From: Oscillospiraceae bacterium
GTDB lineage: Bacteria; Bacillota; Clostridia; Oscillospirales; Ruminococcaceae
DNA length: 40,050 bases
Assembly: GCA_003512525.1 (NCBI GenBank)
Contig: DOQG01000006.1
Coordinates: 1 to 40,050 of the forward strand
Reading direction: 5' to 3'
The notes under the pieces are model-generated. The model made no database searches and was not told the DNA's origin. It saw nothing but the letters and a program-made list of their open reading frames with translations. This document shows, in pieces, positions 32,683-40,023 of this stretch. Each line of letters begins with the position of its first letter. Position 1 is the stretch's first letter. A program made the translations under genes and the position numbers.

Positions 32683-33411
32683 TTAGTCATCTCCGCATTC
32701 TGCCATTGAAACGTAAGCCATTGTCAGTGTGCAGAAGATATAAGCCTGAATGAATGCCGAGAACAAGTCAAAGTACAGCGAGCATACAGCGGGAACGCCG
32801 ATAGATGCAAGTCCGTTTGCGACCTGTCCTAAAGCAAAGTAGATAAGTCCGCCGATTACAGAGCCTGCGAGGATATTTGCAAAGTGACGCAGTGTCTGTG
32901 AAACGGGGTTTGCGATATCACCGATTATATTGAACGGGAGCATAAAAGGCATAGGCTCGATAAAGCCCTTTAAATAGCCCTTGATTCCGCCTGTTTTCAG
33001 CTTGTTCCTGAGCGTCAGCACGAATGTCGTGATGCCCCATGCGGCTATTACGGAAAGGTCCGAGGTCGGACATCTGAAGCCGAAAAGACCCATAAGGCTC
33101 GAAAGAATAGAGAAGCAGAAAAGTCCGCCTATATAGGGGGTGTACTTTCTGTATTTTTCGCCCATGGTGTCACGCACCATATTGTTGAAGAAGTTTACCA
33201 GATACTCAGCCGCCATCTGTCTGCGTGAGGTCGATCTTACCTTGAGGTTTCTGCCGAGTATGAAGAATACGATGCCGAGGACAAGCATAACTATCCACTG
33301 TACAACGATACTCTCGCTTATTACCACATTGTAGCTGCCTATATCGAAGCTTATCGATTTAAGCGGTCCTTCTACTGAAAATTCCGCCATAGGTTTTATA
33401 AGGTCTGTCAT
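32683..33411 (-). CDS. atpB: ATP synthase Fo a subunit
   Basis: The stator membrane subunit that forms the ion half-channels beside the c-ring. The 242-residue protein has about five or six helices. The essential Arg is R175 in SQTLRHFANILAG; most bacteria have SLSLRLFGN there, so His replaces Leu and Ala replaces Gly, a divergent form. NPVSQTLR and the final helix with QAYIFCTLTMAYVSMA fit the family. The stop is followed by a 400-base gap to atpE instead of the usual few bases. GGGAGGAGC precedes the ATG, just after the hairpin at 33435-33453. Confidence 0.94.
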   Translation of the reverse strand: MTDLIKPMAEFSVEGPLKSISFDIGSYNVVISESIVVQWIVMLVLGIVFFILGRNLKVRSTSRRQMAAEYLVNFFNNMVRDTMGEKYRKYTPYIGGLFCFSILSSLMGLFGFRCPTSDLSVIAAWGITTFVLTLRNKLKTGGIKGYLKGFIEPMPFMLPFNIIGDIANPVSQTLRHFANILAGSVIGGLIYFALGQVANGLASIGVPAVCSLYFDLFSAFIQAYIFCTLTMAYVSMAECGDD

Positions 33412-33434
33412 TTTCTAATGCTCCTCCCTTATTT

Positions 33435-33453
33435 TTACGGGTCGTTCCCGTAA
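33435..33453. other. Hairpin just upstream of the atpB ribosome binding site
   Basis: A 7-bp stem TTACGGG/CCCGTAA with a five-base loop lies between atpI and atpB. On the minus strand it is followed by A-rich sequence, not T's, so it is not a terminator. It may affect mRNA stability or ribosome access. Confidence 0.4.
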
Positions 33454-33512
33454 TGAATATTTTATATCTTTATATAAATTTAATGTTAAGTCAGCGATTG
33501 TAAATTCTGCTG

Positions 33513-33914
33513 TCAGAAATCGCTTTTCTCCTTGAAAGCGGTAACCGTGTAGCCGATTTTCGGCACAAACAGCGGAAGTACAGCTGTGACGGGATTGACG
33601 ATTTTAAAAAACATCAGCACACCGAGAATTATGAATGTGCAGATATATCTTACACCGTAACTGCCGTTCATAGCAAGCTTTGCGGATTTTTCGGTCATCG
33701 TAACGGCTTTTTCCGCACTCATTGCCATAAGCGCAAAATTCAGTGCCGAAACCGCTGTACCGACTGCCGCACCCGTAAGCAGTGTGTAGTCGCCTATTCC
33801 CGAAATCATAAGGATAACGCTGACTATCCCAAGCAATACAAGCGCTCCTATATAATACGGCAACAGCGCCATAAATTCTTTGAATGATGTCGTTTCGGTA
33901 ATTTTCTTTTTCAT
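33513..33914 (-). CDS. atpI: ATP synthase subunit I (AtpI)
   Basis: A 133-residue membrane protein with four helices (about 15-37, 42-64, 87-105 and 108-125), of the AtpI family that helps assemble the c-ring. Position directly before atpB and the helix pattern support the call, since AtpI sequences are weakly conserved. The helix 2 stretch GDYTLLTGAAVGTAVSALNFALMA is typical. Two bases separate it from atpZ. Confidence 0.78.
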   Translation of the reverse strand: MKKKITETTSFKEFMALLPYYIGALVLLGIVSVILMISGIGDYTLLTGAAVGTAVSALNFALMAMSAEKAVTMTEKSAKLAMNGSYGVRYICTFIILGVLMFFKIVNPVTAVLPLFVPKIGYTVTAFKEKSDF

Positions 33915-33916
33915 AT

Positions 33917-34225
33917 TTAAAGCTTCCTGTCACGGCGGTTATCGTCGTAATAGTCGTTGTCACGGCGGTCGGAAAGATACTTATAGGTTTTCTTGTCGTC
34001 TTTTCCGCCGTACATTTTTATAAGGTTTTTAAGATAAGTCCCCACTCCCGATATCATAGTGATTATCCCTGCGAACACAAGCAGGATCATAACCCATGAC
34101 GGAAGCGAAAGCTTGTCTGCCAGTACACTGCCGCCCCATATGAATATCAGCAGCGGAGTTATCACCAGAAAACCTATCTGACTTACAACAGCATAGACTT
34201 TAAGAGGATTGTCCTTTTTACTCAT
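33917..34225 (-). CDS. atpZ: AtpZ/AtpI-type small membrane protein
   Basis: A 102-residue protein with two helices (about 9-34 and 42-64) and a very charged tail (KKTYKYLSDRRDNDYYDDNRRDRKL). The pattern QIGFLVITPLLIFIWGGSVLADKL is typical of AtpZ, which often comes before atpI and helps magnesium or calcium handling or assembly of the ATP synthase. It is placed between the unknown head gene and atpI with three- and two-base gaps. The many Asp and Arg in the tail could be disordered. Confidence 0.72.
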   Translation of the reverse strand: MSKKDNPLKVYAVVSQIGFLVITPLLIFIWGGSVLADKLSLPSWVMILLVFAGIITMISGVGTYLKNLIKMYGGKDDKKTYKYLSDRRDNDYYDDNRRDRKL

Positions 34226-34228
34226 TTA

Positions 34229-34915
34229 TCAATATACCAGCTTCTGAAGCCGCCACTCGCCGTTTACCTTGAGCATATTGGCGGTGACCTTTTTGATGCT
34301 GCTTTCCGAGCCGGAAGAGGTTGTATCGGCTGAGGAGGTTTCCTCCGCAGAGTTGAGCTCAACGATTATATCGCACTCGGTGTTTGACTTGGGGTGAAGT
34401 GTGAACCTGGCGTTTGACCATGTGTAGCCGTAGTCAAGAGCCTTAAATCTGCCGTTCTCGTCAACCATATTCATATCAAGACCGATGCCCTTGTTGCCGT
34501 CCTCATCTGTTTCTTCGGCATAGACAGCGATATTGTCGCCGTTTATGTCTGTGAGGATACGCTTTGCTTCTTTTTCAACAAATGTTGAATTGACAAGCTT
34601 TTCAATATCAGACATTGTCTTGTAGCTGTCGCTCTTTACGGTATAATAGCCGTCCTCGGGAACATTGTTATACGGCTCTGCCTGATGCGGAAGACCATAC
34701 TGAAGATAAATTCTGAATATCTCGCAGTTGTTCTTGATAAGAGTTACCGCATTCATATTCATTTCTTCGTTGACCTCGTCCGAGGGAATGTAATTATATT
34801 GATTTTCCTGTATCTGCTGTTGTGAAGTCTGGTACAGCAGGAACAAAGTCGTTGCTATTGCAAGCACGGCAACGATTATTGTAGCAATGGTAGCCGCTGT
34901 GTTTTTTTTGCTCAT
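34229..34915 (-). CDS. Unknown membrane-anchored protein at the head of the atp operon
   Basis: A 228-residue protein that I do not recognise. It has one N-terminal helix (about 8-30) followed by a Gln-rich stretch (QTSQQQIQENQYNY) and an outer domain of about 190 residues with many charged residues and a Ser/Thr-rich run (about 193-207). The last 15 residues (MLKVNGEWRLQKLVY) look like a folded end as in NTF2-like or DUF4878 domains, but the match is only by shape. The ATG at 34915 is chosen because GGAGG is five bases before it; a GTG at 34921 overlaps that site. It is the first gene after the operon promoter and is three bases from atpZ. No such gene leads a standard atp operon. Confidence 0.65.
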   Translation of the reverse strand: MSKKNTAATIATIIVAVLAIATTLFLLYQTSQQQIQENQYNYIPSDEVNEEMNMNAVTLIKNNCEIFRIYLQYGLPHQAEPYNNVPEDGYYTVKSDSYKTMSDIEKLVNSTFVEKEAKRILTDINGDNIAVYAEETDEDGNKGIGLDMNMVDENGRFKALDYGYTWSNARFTLHPKSNTECDIIVELNSAEETSSADTTSSGSESSIKKVTANMLKVNGEWRLQKLVY

Positions 34916-34945
34916 GGACACCTCCGTAAAAGTGGTTTATACTTC

Positions 34946-34974
34946 ATTATACAACTTACCTTCAAAAATTTCAA
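34946..34974 (-). promoter_or_regulatory. Sigma-A promoter of the atp operon
   Basis: On the minus strand TTGAAA (34974-34969) is followed after 17 bases by a perfect TATAAT (34951-34946). Transcription should start near 34938, about 23 bases before the first gene. The next 80 bases upstream hold AT-rich DNA and no other strong signal. Confidence 0.85.
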
Positions 34975-35054
34975 GCGGTTTTTGAGGTTTTTCGGATTAT
35001 ATCGCTGAACTGTGATGTAATGTTAAATATTAAAATACTAACGTATAATGAGAT

Positions 35055-35759
35055 TTATTTCGATGTCGGCTTTCTTCCCGTAAGGAACGAAACGCTCCTT
35101 TCGATAGATGTACGCACGTGTTCCATCTCTTCGCTGTGGAGCTTGCCGGCGTTACGGTAATCAAAGCTGTTGCAGAAGTCGTTTACATCGCTGTTGAGCT
35201 TTGTAATATATTCCTGCATTATCGTATCCATTACCTTTACAAACTCGGCCCTGTCGTTCTTTGCCATCTTCGTTTCGCTCAGCTGTACAAGATAGTGATA
35301 ATGCGGCATACAGAAGCATTCCTGCGACTTGAACAGGTTTTTGAACTTGCCGTCCTTGGCAAACATTGTGAATACCGTTTCAAGCATATGGTCAACGCCC
35401 CACTGTACCTTTGAGCAGACAAAGCAGGTATCGCCTACCGCACCTGCTTTTTTAGCTTTTGCATCCTTAGGAGCGAACAAGCCTTTCTTTTCAAAAATAT
35501 TACCTCTGAGCACTTCAAGATGACTATTGAGCATAAGTCCGAGTGACAAGCGGTTGTTCTGCATCATCAGCTGCTGATAGTGTGTAAAGCAGAAGCCGAG
35601 CCTGTTGGTATCCTGCCTTACGTCAGGCTCCATCATAGCCGCCCCCATTATATATTCGCATATATGCTCCTCCACCGTATCTCTCATACGGCAGATAGGA
35701 CAGCCCTCACGGGGCTCAAATACTTCGTTTACCGGTATAGTCAGTATGCTTTCTCTCAC
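35055..35759 (-). CDS. DUF6062 family protein with a duplicated Cys/His module
   Basis: A 234-residue soluble protein of the DUF6062 family, of unknown function. The Cys/His pattern is duplicated: CPIC (C20, C23) followed by CFTH (C57, H60), then CFVC (C112, C115) followed by CMPH (C150, H153). The spacing between the two CxxC and CxxH parts is 34 and 35 residues, and neighbouring residues also match (EEHICEYI with VDHMLETV; FCFTHYQQL with FCMPHYHYL). This suggests two metal or iron-sulfur sites. The start is GTG at 35759, with AAAGGA ten bases ahead. It is transcribed divergently from the DNA glycosylase gene. The C-terminal 60 residues are a helical tail. Confidence 0.75.
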   Translation of the reverse strand: MRESILTIPVNEVFEPREGCPICRMRDTVEEHICEYIMGAAMMEPDVRQDTNRLGFCFTHYQQLMMQNNRLSLGLMLNSHLEVLRGNIFEKKGLFAPKDAKAKKAGAVGDTCFVCSKVQWGVDHMLETVFTMFAKDGKFKNLFKSQECFCMPHYHYLVQLSETKMAKNDRAEFVKVMDTIMQEYITKLNSDVNDFCNSFDYRNAGKLHSEEMEHVRTSIERSVSFLTGRKPTSK

Positions 35760-35866
35760 TTTGTTCGTTTCCTTTCAAAAAATTTGATATATGCGGAAAA
35801 CACCGCAGAATTTAAAATCCGTGTCGGTTTATAAGAGGGACAAAAGAAAAATTTTTCATGTCGGTC

Positions 35867-35895
35867 TTGTAATTTCTCTGTTAATATTGTATTAT
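35867..35895 (+). promoter_or_regulatory. Promoter of the glycosylase operon
   Basis: TTGTAA (35867-35872) and TATTAT (35890-35895) are 17 bases apart on the plus strand, about 85 bases before the glycosylase start. A small TGCGG/CCGCA hairpin near 35795 lies in the leader of the divergent gene. Confidence 0.6.
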
Positions 35896-35982
35896 ATATA
35901 ACGGAAATAATCAAGACTAAATTTAAAATTTTCCCCCGACAAAAACGGATAATTCAAAAAACTGATAACGGCAGATGATCAT

Positions 35983-36777
35983 ATGGACTACACATTCACT
36001 TGCAAGGGCTTTGATATAAGGCGTACGCTTTTCTGCGGACAGGCTTTCCGCTGGAAAGAGCTCGGCGGCAATTTCTGCGGCATAGCAGGCGGTAAATACG
36101 CCGGCATAACCGACAACGGCGACAACACTTACACCATACACGAGATAGAAAAAGAAGATATTTCTTACTGGCAGTCATACTTTGACCTTGATACAGACTA
36201 CGACGCGCTGATAGAGCGGTTTTCAAAGGACGAACATATGCGCCTTGCCTGCAAAGAAAACCCCGGTATAAGAGTACTAAGGCAAGAGCCTTTTGAAACG
36301 CTCATCAGCTTTATAATCTCGCAGAATAATAATATAAAGCGTATCACCGGTATTATTGACAGGCTGTGCGAGAGCTTCGGGGAAAAGACGGAGCACGGAT
36401 ATGCTTTCCCGACACTTGAAAAGCTTGTCGGCGTTACCGCCGAGGACTTAGCACCGCTGAGAGCGGGCTTCAGAGCAAAATACATAGTTGACGCGGTAGA
36501 AAAGCTGAATAGCACAGAGGTTTCGCTTGACGGCATAAACGCTATGGATACCGATACAGCAAGAGAAGAGCTGAAAAAGATAAAGGGTGTCGGAAACAAG
36601 GTCGCGGACTGCGTACTGCTTTTCGGCTATCACAAGACGGACGCTTTTCCGAGAGATGTATGGATAAAGCGTATCGAGCAGAAATTATATCCGGACGGTC
36701 TGCCGGAATGTATAAAGGGCAACGAGGGCATAGCACAGCAGTATTTATTCGACTATGCAAGAACACACGAGATCTGA
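35983..36777 (+). CDS. 8-oxoguanine DNA glycosylase / AP lyase, OGG1 type
   Basis: Removes 8-oxoguanine from DNA and nicks the abasic site. The 264-residue protein matches the OGG1 subfamily of the HhH-GPD superfamily: an N-terminal beta domain with FCGQAFRW (about 17-24), the base-pocket SQNNNIKRI (113-121), the helix-hairpin-helix LKKIKGVGNKVADCVLLFG with catalytic K206 and, 19 residues on, the catalytic D225 in FPRDVWIKR. The shape is like human OGG1, with an N-terminal domain, and unlike the smaller bacterial MutY or Nth. No strong ribosome binding site precedes the ATG at 35983; AACGGCAG is the nearest. ung follows after 12 bases. Confidence 0.92.
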   Translation: MDYTFTCKGFDIRRTLFCGQAFRWKELGGNFCGIAGGKYAGITDNGDNTYTIHEIEKEDISYWQSYFDLDTDYDALIERFSKDEHMRLACKENPGIRVLRQEPFETLISFIISQNNNIKRITGIIDRLCESFGEKTEHGYAFPTLEKLVGVTAEDLAPLRAGFRAKYIVDAVEKLNSTEVSLDGINAMDTDTAREELKKIKGVGNKVADCVLLFGYHKTDAFPRDVWIKRIEQKLYPDGLPECIKGNEGIAQQYLFDYARTHEI

Positions 36778-36789
36778 CGGAGAAACAAA

Positions 36790-37467
36790 ATGGTCAATAT
36801 AGGCAACGAATGGGACGAGCTGCTTGCAGATCAGTTCCGAAGTGAATATTACAAGAAGCTGAGAGCTTTTCTTGTCGGCGAATACAGAAATTATAATGTG
36901 TACCCACCTGCGGACTGCATTTTCAATGCACTGAAATATACACCGTACTCAAAGGTAAAGGCGGTGCTCTTAGGTCAGGATCCGTACCACGGTGCGGGAC
37001 AGGCGCACGGACTTTGCTTTTCGGTAAAGCGCGGAGTTATGCCGCCCCCCTCGCTGAAAAATATCTTTACCGAGATACATAACGACCTCGGGATAGACTT
37101 TGATATGTCAGTGGGCGAGCTTACCGACTGGGCACAGCAAGGAGTTCTCATGCTGAACACCTCGCTTACCGTCCGTGAGGGTATGGCGGGAAGCCACAGG
37201 GGGAAAGGCTGGGAGATACTCACCGACAGGATAATTGAGCTTCTGAACGAGCGCGATGTGCCTACGGCATTCATACTGTGGGGAAGCAACGCAAAGTCGA
37301 AAATGCCGCTTATTACAAATCCGAAGCACGCGGTATTCACAGCGGCACACCCAAGCCCGCTGTCGGCGTATAACGGATTTTTCGGTTGCCGCCATTTCTC
37401 AAAGGTAAATGCTTTTTTACAGCAAAACGGCATAGAGCCGATAGACTGGAGTATACACTTACCGTAA
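36790..37467 (+). CDS. ung: Uracil-DNA glycosylase
   Basis: Excises uracil from DNA in base excision repair. The 225-residue protein is a family 1 enzyme: water-activating motif GQDPYHG (62-68, catalytic D64), FSVKRGVMPPPSLKNIF for uracil and DNA binding, and the HPSPLSA loop (187-193, His187), together with AFILWGSNAKSK. It begins 12 bases after the OGG-type gene, so two glycosylases for oxidised and deaminated bases are made together. Length and start are normal; AGAAACAAA precedes the ATG, a weak site that suggests coupling. Confidence 0.96.
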   Translation: MVNIGNEWDELLADQFRSEYYKKLRAFLVGEYRNYNVYPPADCIFNALKYTPYSKVKAVLLGQDPYHGAGQAHGLCFSVKRGVMPPPSLKNIFTEIHNDLGIDFDMSVGELTDWAQQGVLMLNTSLTVREGMAGSHRGKGWEILTDRIIELLNERDVPTAFILWGSNAKSKMPLITNPKHAVFTAAHPSPLSAYNGFFGCRHFSKVNAFLQQNGIEPIDWSIHLP

Positions 37468-37502
37468 GTAAGGATAATAAAAACGGAAGAAGGATATAGC
37501 TT

Positions 37503-38276
37503 ATGATATGCGTTACAGGCGACCTGCACGGCGATATTTCACGATTTAAAGCGCCGATACTTAAAAAGCTCAGACGCGGTGACGCGCTGATAATAACAGG
37601 CGACTTCGGCTGTATATGGGACGGCAGTAAAAAAGAAAAGAGTATGCTCAAAAAGCTCGGCAAGAAGAAATATAACATACTTTTTGTCGAGGGCGTACAC
37701 GAGAATTTCGATTTACTGAGCGAGTACCCGGTAGAAGAGTGGTGCGGCGGTAAGACAAGGCTCATATCGGGCAACCTGCGTCAGCTGATGAGAGGTCAGT
37801 ACTACACGATCGCCGAAAAAACGGTATTTGCTTTCGGCGGCGGTCAGAGTGAGGAAAACAACAGCTATCTTGAGCCGGATGATGAGAAGAGCTGGATAAA
37901 GGAGCTCCCGACAGATGAAGAGCTTGCCGAGGGACTGGCTAACCTTGCAACGCATAACAACACGGCGGATTTTATAATCAGCTATGAGCCGCCGGCAAGA
38001 ATGATAGAGTTCATCGACATAGGCACAACCAGCCGCAATCATATAAATACATATCTTGACAAGGTGCTTGATACGGCAAAGTTCAGAATGTGGTTTTTCG
38101 GCAAAAGGCATATCAACAAGCTGATACCGCCCCGATACCGTTGCATATTTGATGCGGTAGAGCTTGCGGACGATACAAGGCTTCCCAAGCAGAAAAAGCA
38201 GAAGCCCGAAAAGGCAAAGAAAGAAAAACCCGAAAAGAAGTCAAAAAATGATAAAAACGCAGGAGAAGAGGCATAA
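37503..38276 (+). CDS. Metallophosphoesterase-fold protein with missing metal ligands
   Basis: A 257-residue protein of the calcineurin-like phosphoesterase fold. The first motif GDLHG (D7, H9) and GDFG (D34) are present, and the third reads GVHEN (65-69) where GNHEN is expected. The later ligands also look lost: SYEPP at 160-164 instead of a TH or SH motif (Y161), and FGKRH at 199-203 instead of GHxH (K201). Three of the usual metal ligands are therefore replaced and activity is doubtful. The end is a lysine/glutamate-rich tail (about 228-257, KKQKPEKAKKEKPEKKS). It follows ung by 35 bases. AGAAGGA is about ten bases from the ATG. It may serve as a scaffold or regulator. Confidence 0.75.
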   Translation: MICVTGDLHGDISRFKAPILKKLRRGDALIITGDFGCIWDGSKKEKSMLKKLGKKKYNILFVEGVHENFDLLSEYPVEEWCGGKTRLISGNLRQLMRGQYYTIAEKTVFAFGGGQSEENNSYLEPDDEKSWIKELPTDEELAEGLANLATHNNTADFIISYEPPARMIEFIDIGTTSRNHINTYLDKVLDTAKFRMWFFGKRHINKLIPPRYRCIFDAVELADDTRLPKQKKQKPEKAKKEKPEKKSKNDKNAGEEA

Positions 38277-38329
38277 TCCTCTTTAATATAAAAATTAAAA
38301 ACTCCGTATATAAGAAAGGAACTAAGGAC

Positions 38330-38563
38330 ATGGCAGAATTTAAGTATGAGATAACACAGGAGCTCGGCGTTATAAGCGAGGGCAAGTACAACATTGAGCT
38401 TAATATGGTAAGCTGGAACGACAGAGAGCCTAAGTACGATATCCGTTCATGGGCACCCGACCACAGCAGAATGGGCAAGGGCATTTCGCTCACAGAAGAA
38501 GAAATGGAGCGCCTGGTCGAGCTGTGGAACACAAGAAACGAAGAGGACAGCTTTGAAGAATAA
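38330..38563 (+). CDS. YdbC/PC4-like single-stranded DNA-binding protein
   Basis: A 77-residue protein of the bacterial YdbC family, related in fold to the transcription coactivator PC4. The stretch VISEGKYNIELNMVSWNDREPKYDIRSWAPDHSRMGKGISLTE fits the family well (SW-DR-PKYDIR-W-PD--RMGKGI). Family members are homodimers that bind single-stranded DNA with little sequence preference. It is placed in the DNA-repair and phosphoesterase gene row, but the neighbour is a sugar hydrolase, so a repair role is only suggested. AGAAAGGAACTAAGG precedes the ATG, and 20 bases separate it from the galactosidase gene. Confidence 0.82.
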   Translation: MAEFKYEITQELGVISEGKYNIELNMVSWNDREPKYDIRSWAPDHSRMGKGISLTEEEMERLVELWNTRNEEDSFEE

Positions 38564-38583
38564 TATCTGAAAGGAAAACAAAA

Positions 38584-39774
38584 ATGGAAAAGTTACTCGG
38601 AATGACACCCCCTATGGGCTGGAACAGCTGGAACACGTTTACCTGGGAGATAAATGAAGAGCTTATAAAGCAGGCGGCTGACGCATTCATCGAAAACGGA
38701 CTCAAGGACGCAGGCTATGAATACGTTGTAATTGACGACTGCTGGAGCGAAAAGCAGAGAAACGAAAAGGGCGAGCTTGTACCCGATCATTGGAAGTTTC
38801 CGAACGGTATCAAGCCTGTTGCGGACTATGTACACTCAAAGGGTCTTAAGTTCGGTATCTATTCGTGTGCGGGCACTCACACCTGCGCAGGTCACCCCGG
38901 AAGCTTTGAGCATGAATTTCAGGATGCAGAAACTTTCGCCGAGTGGGGCGTTGATTATCTGAAATACGACTACTGCTACAAGCCCGTACATATACCCGGT
39001 GAGATACTCTACAAGCGTATGTCTACCGCCCTCAGAAACTGCGGCAGACCGATAATGTTCTCCGCTTGCAACTGGGGCAATGATGATATCTACAAGTGGA
39101 TAAGAGAAAGCGGCGCTCATCTTTTCCGCTCAACAGGCGATATCCAGGATAACTGGGAGTCGATAAAGCGTCTTGCGCTGTCACAAATGGGTAACGAATG
39201 CTATGGCGGCTGCTTCTGCCACAATGATATAGATATGCTCGTTGTCGGTATGCACGGCGGCTCAAACAACCAGTACATAAACGGCGAGAGCGACGACCAG
39301 TTCGGCAACAAGGAAGGCAAGGGTCTTGGCGGCTGTACCGACACGGAGTACAAGACGCATTTCTCACTGTGGGCAATGATGAACTCTCCTCTTATGATAG
39401 GCTGTGATATCCGTCATATGACCGACAGGACAAAGGAGATACTGACCAATAAGGAAGTTATCGCAGTAAATCAGGACATCGAGTGCAGAGGACCTTACCG
39501 CATAAGCCAGTGGAACAACCCCGAAAACGTATTCTCACTTGTAAAGCCGCTCGCCAACGGCGACTATGCTATAGGTATGTATAACTTCAGCGATGTACCC
39601 GCAGAGATGTCTTTACAGTTCTGGGATATAGGGCTCAGCACGGCGGCAGGCAGAGGCCTTGAAATGCACGACTGCTGGTCGCACGAGGATATCGGTAAAT
39701 TCTCCGAGAGATATGTAACTACCTTACAGCCTCACGACTGCGCAGTATATACGGCAAAGGTCGTAAAGCTTTAA
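38584..39774 (+). CDS. Alpha-galactosidase, glycoside hydrolase family 27
   Basis: A 396-residue enzyme that removes terminal alpha-linked galactose (or N-acetylgalactosamine) from oligosaccharides. The N-terminus PPMGWNSWNTF (9-19), VVIDDCW (48-54), the nucleophile region YLKYDYC with D129, and RSTGDIQDNW with the general acid/base D186 are typical of family 27. It has a TIM barrel and a short beta-sandwich C-terminal domain (about 310-396). No signal peptide is present, so it acts inside the cell on imported sugars. AAAGGA lies eight bases before the ATG. It ends on the first base of the next gene. No transporter for its substrate is in the window. Confidence 0.95.
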   Translation: MEKLLGMTPPMGWNSWNTFTWEINEELIKQAADAFIENGLKDAGYEYVVIDDCWSEKQRNEKGELVPDHWKFPNGIKPVADYVHSKGLKFGIYSCAGTHTCAGHPGSFEHEFQDAETFAEWGVDYLKYDYCYKPVHIPGEILYKRMSTALRNCGRPIMFSACNWGNDDIYKWIRESGAHLFRSTGDIQDNWESIKRLALSQMGNECYGGCFCHNDIDMLVVGMHGGSNNQYINGESDDQFGNKEGKGLGGCTDTEYKTHFSLWAMMNSPLMIGCDIRHMTDRTKEILTNKEVIAVNQDIECRGPYRISQWNNPENVFSLVKPLANGDYAIGMYNFSDVPAEMSLQFWDIGLSTAAGRGLEMHDCWSHEDIGKFSERYVTTLQPHDCAVYTAKVVKL

Positions 39775-39977
39775 TGTCAAACTACAAGACCTGCAAAAAG
39801 TGCGGTGCACCGCTCGGCGGCGATGATATAGCGATTTACAGAAAGCTGGTCACACGCAACGCAGATGAGTTTTTCTGCATAGATTGCCTTGCGGAGTATT
39901 ACAACACTACCCGTGAGGTAATAGAGGAACGCATAGCGTATTACAGGAAAAGCGGAGAATGTACGCTGTTCAGATAA
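39774..39977 (+). CDS. Small zinc-ribbon-like protein of unknown function
   Basis: A 67-residue protein with two CxxC pairs (CKKCGAP near residues 7-13 and CIDCLAEYY near 35-43), a likely four-Cys zinc site, followed by a helical end (TREVIEERIAYYRKS). I do not recognise the family with certainty. Its ATG overlaps the galactosidase stop by one base (TAATG), so it is translated with it. The terminator at 39993-40023 follows 15 bases later. Confidence 0.75.
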   Translation: MSNYKTCKKCGAPLGGDDIAIYRKLVTRNADEFFCIDCLAEYYNTTREVIEERIAYYRKSGECTLFR

Positions 39978-39992
39978 TTCGGATAAAGAAAC

Positions 39993-40023
39993 AACGGAGC
40001 ATATCTTCCTGATATGCTCCGTT
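39993..40023 (+). terminator. Terminator of the 35983-39977 gene row
   Basis: A perfect 13-bp stem (39993-40005 with 40011-40023) and a TTCCT loop lie 15 bases after the last gene. The tail on the plus strand is only GTTTCGGTCTG, a modest T content. Confidence 0.75.
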
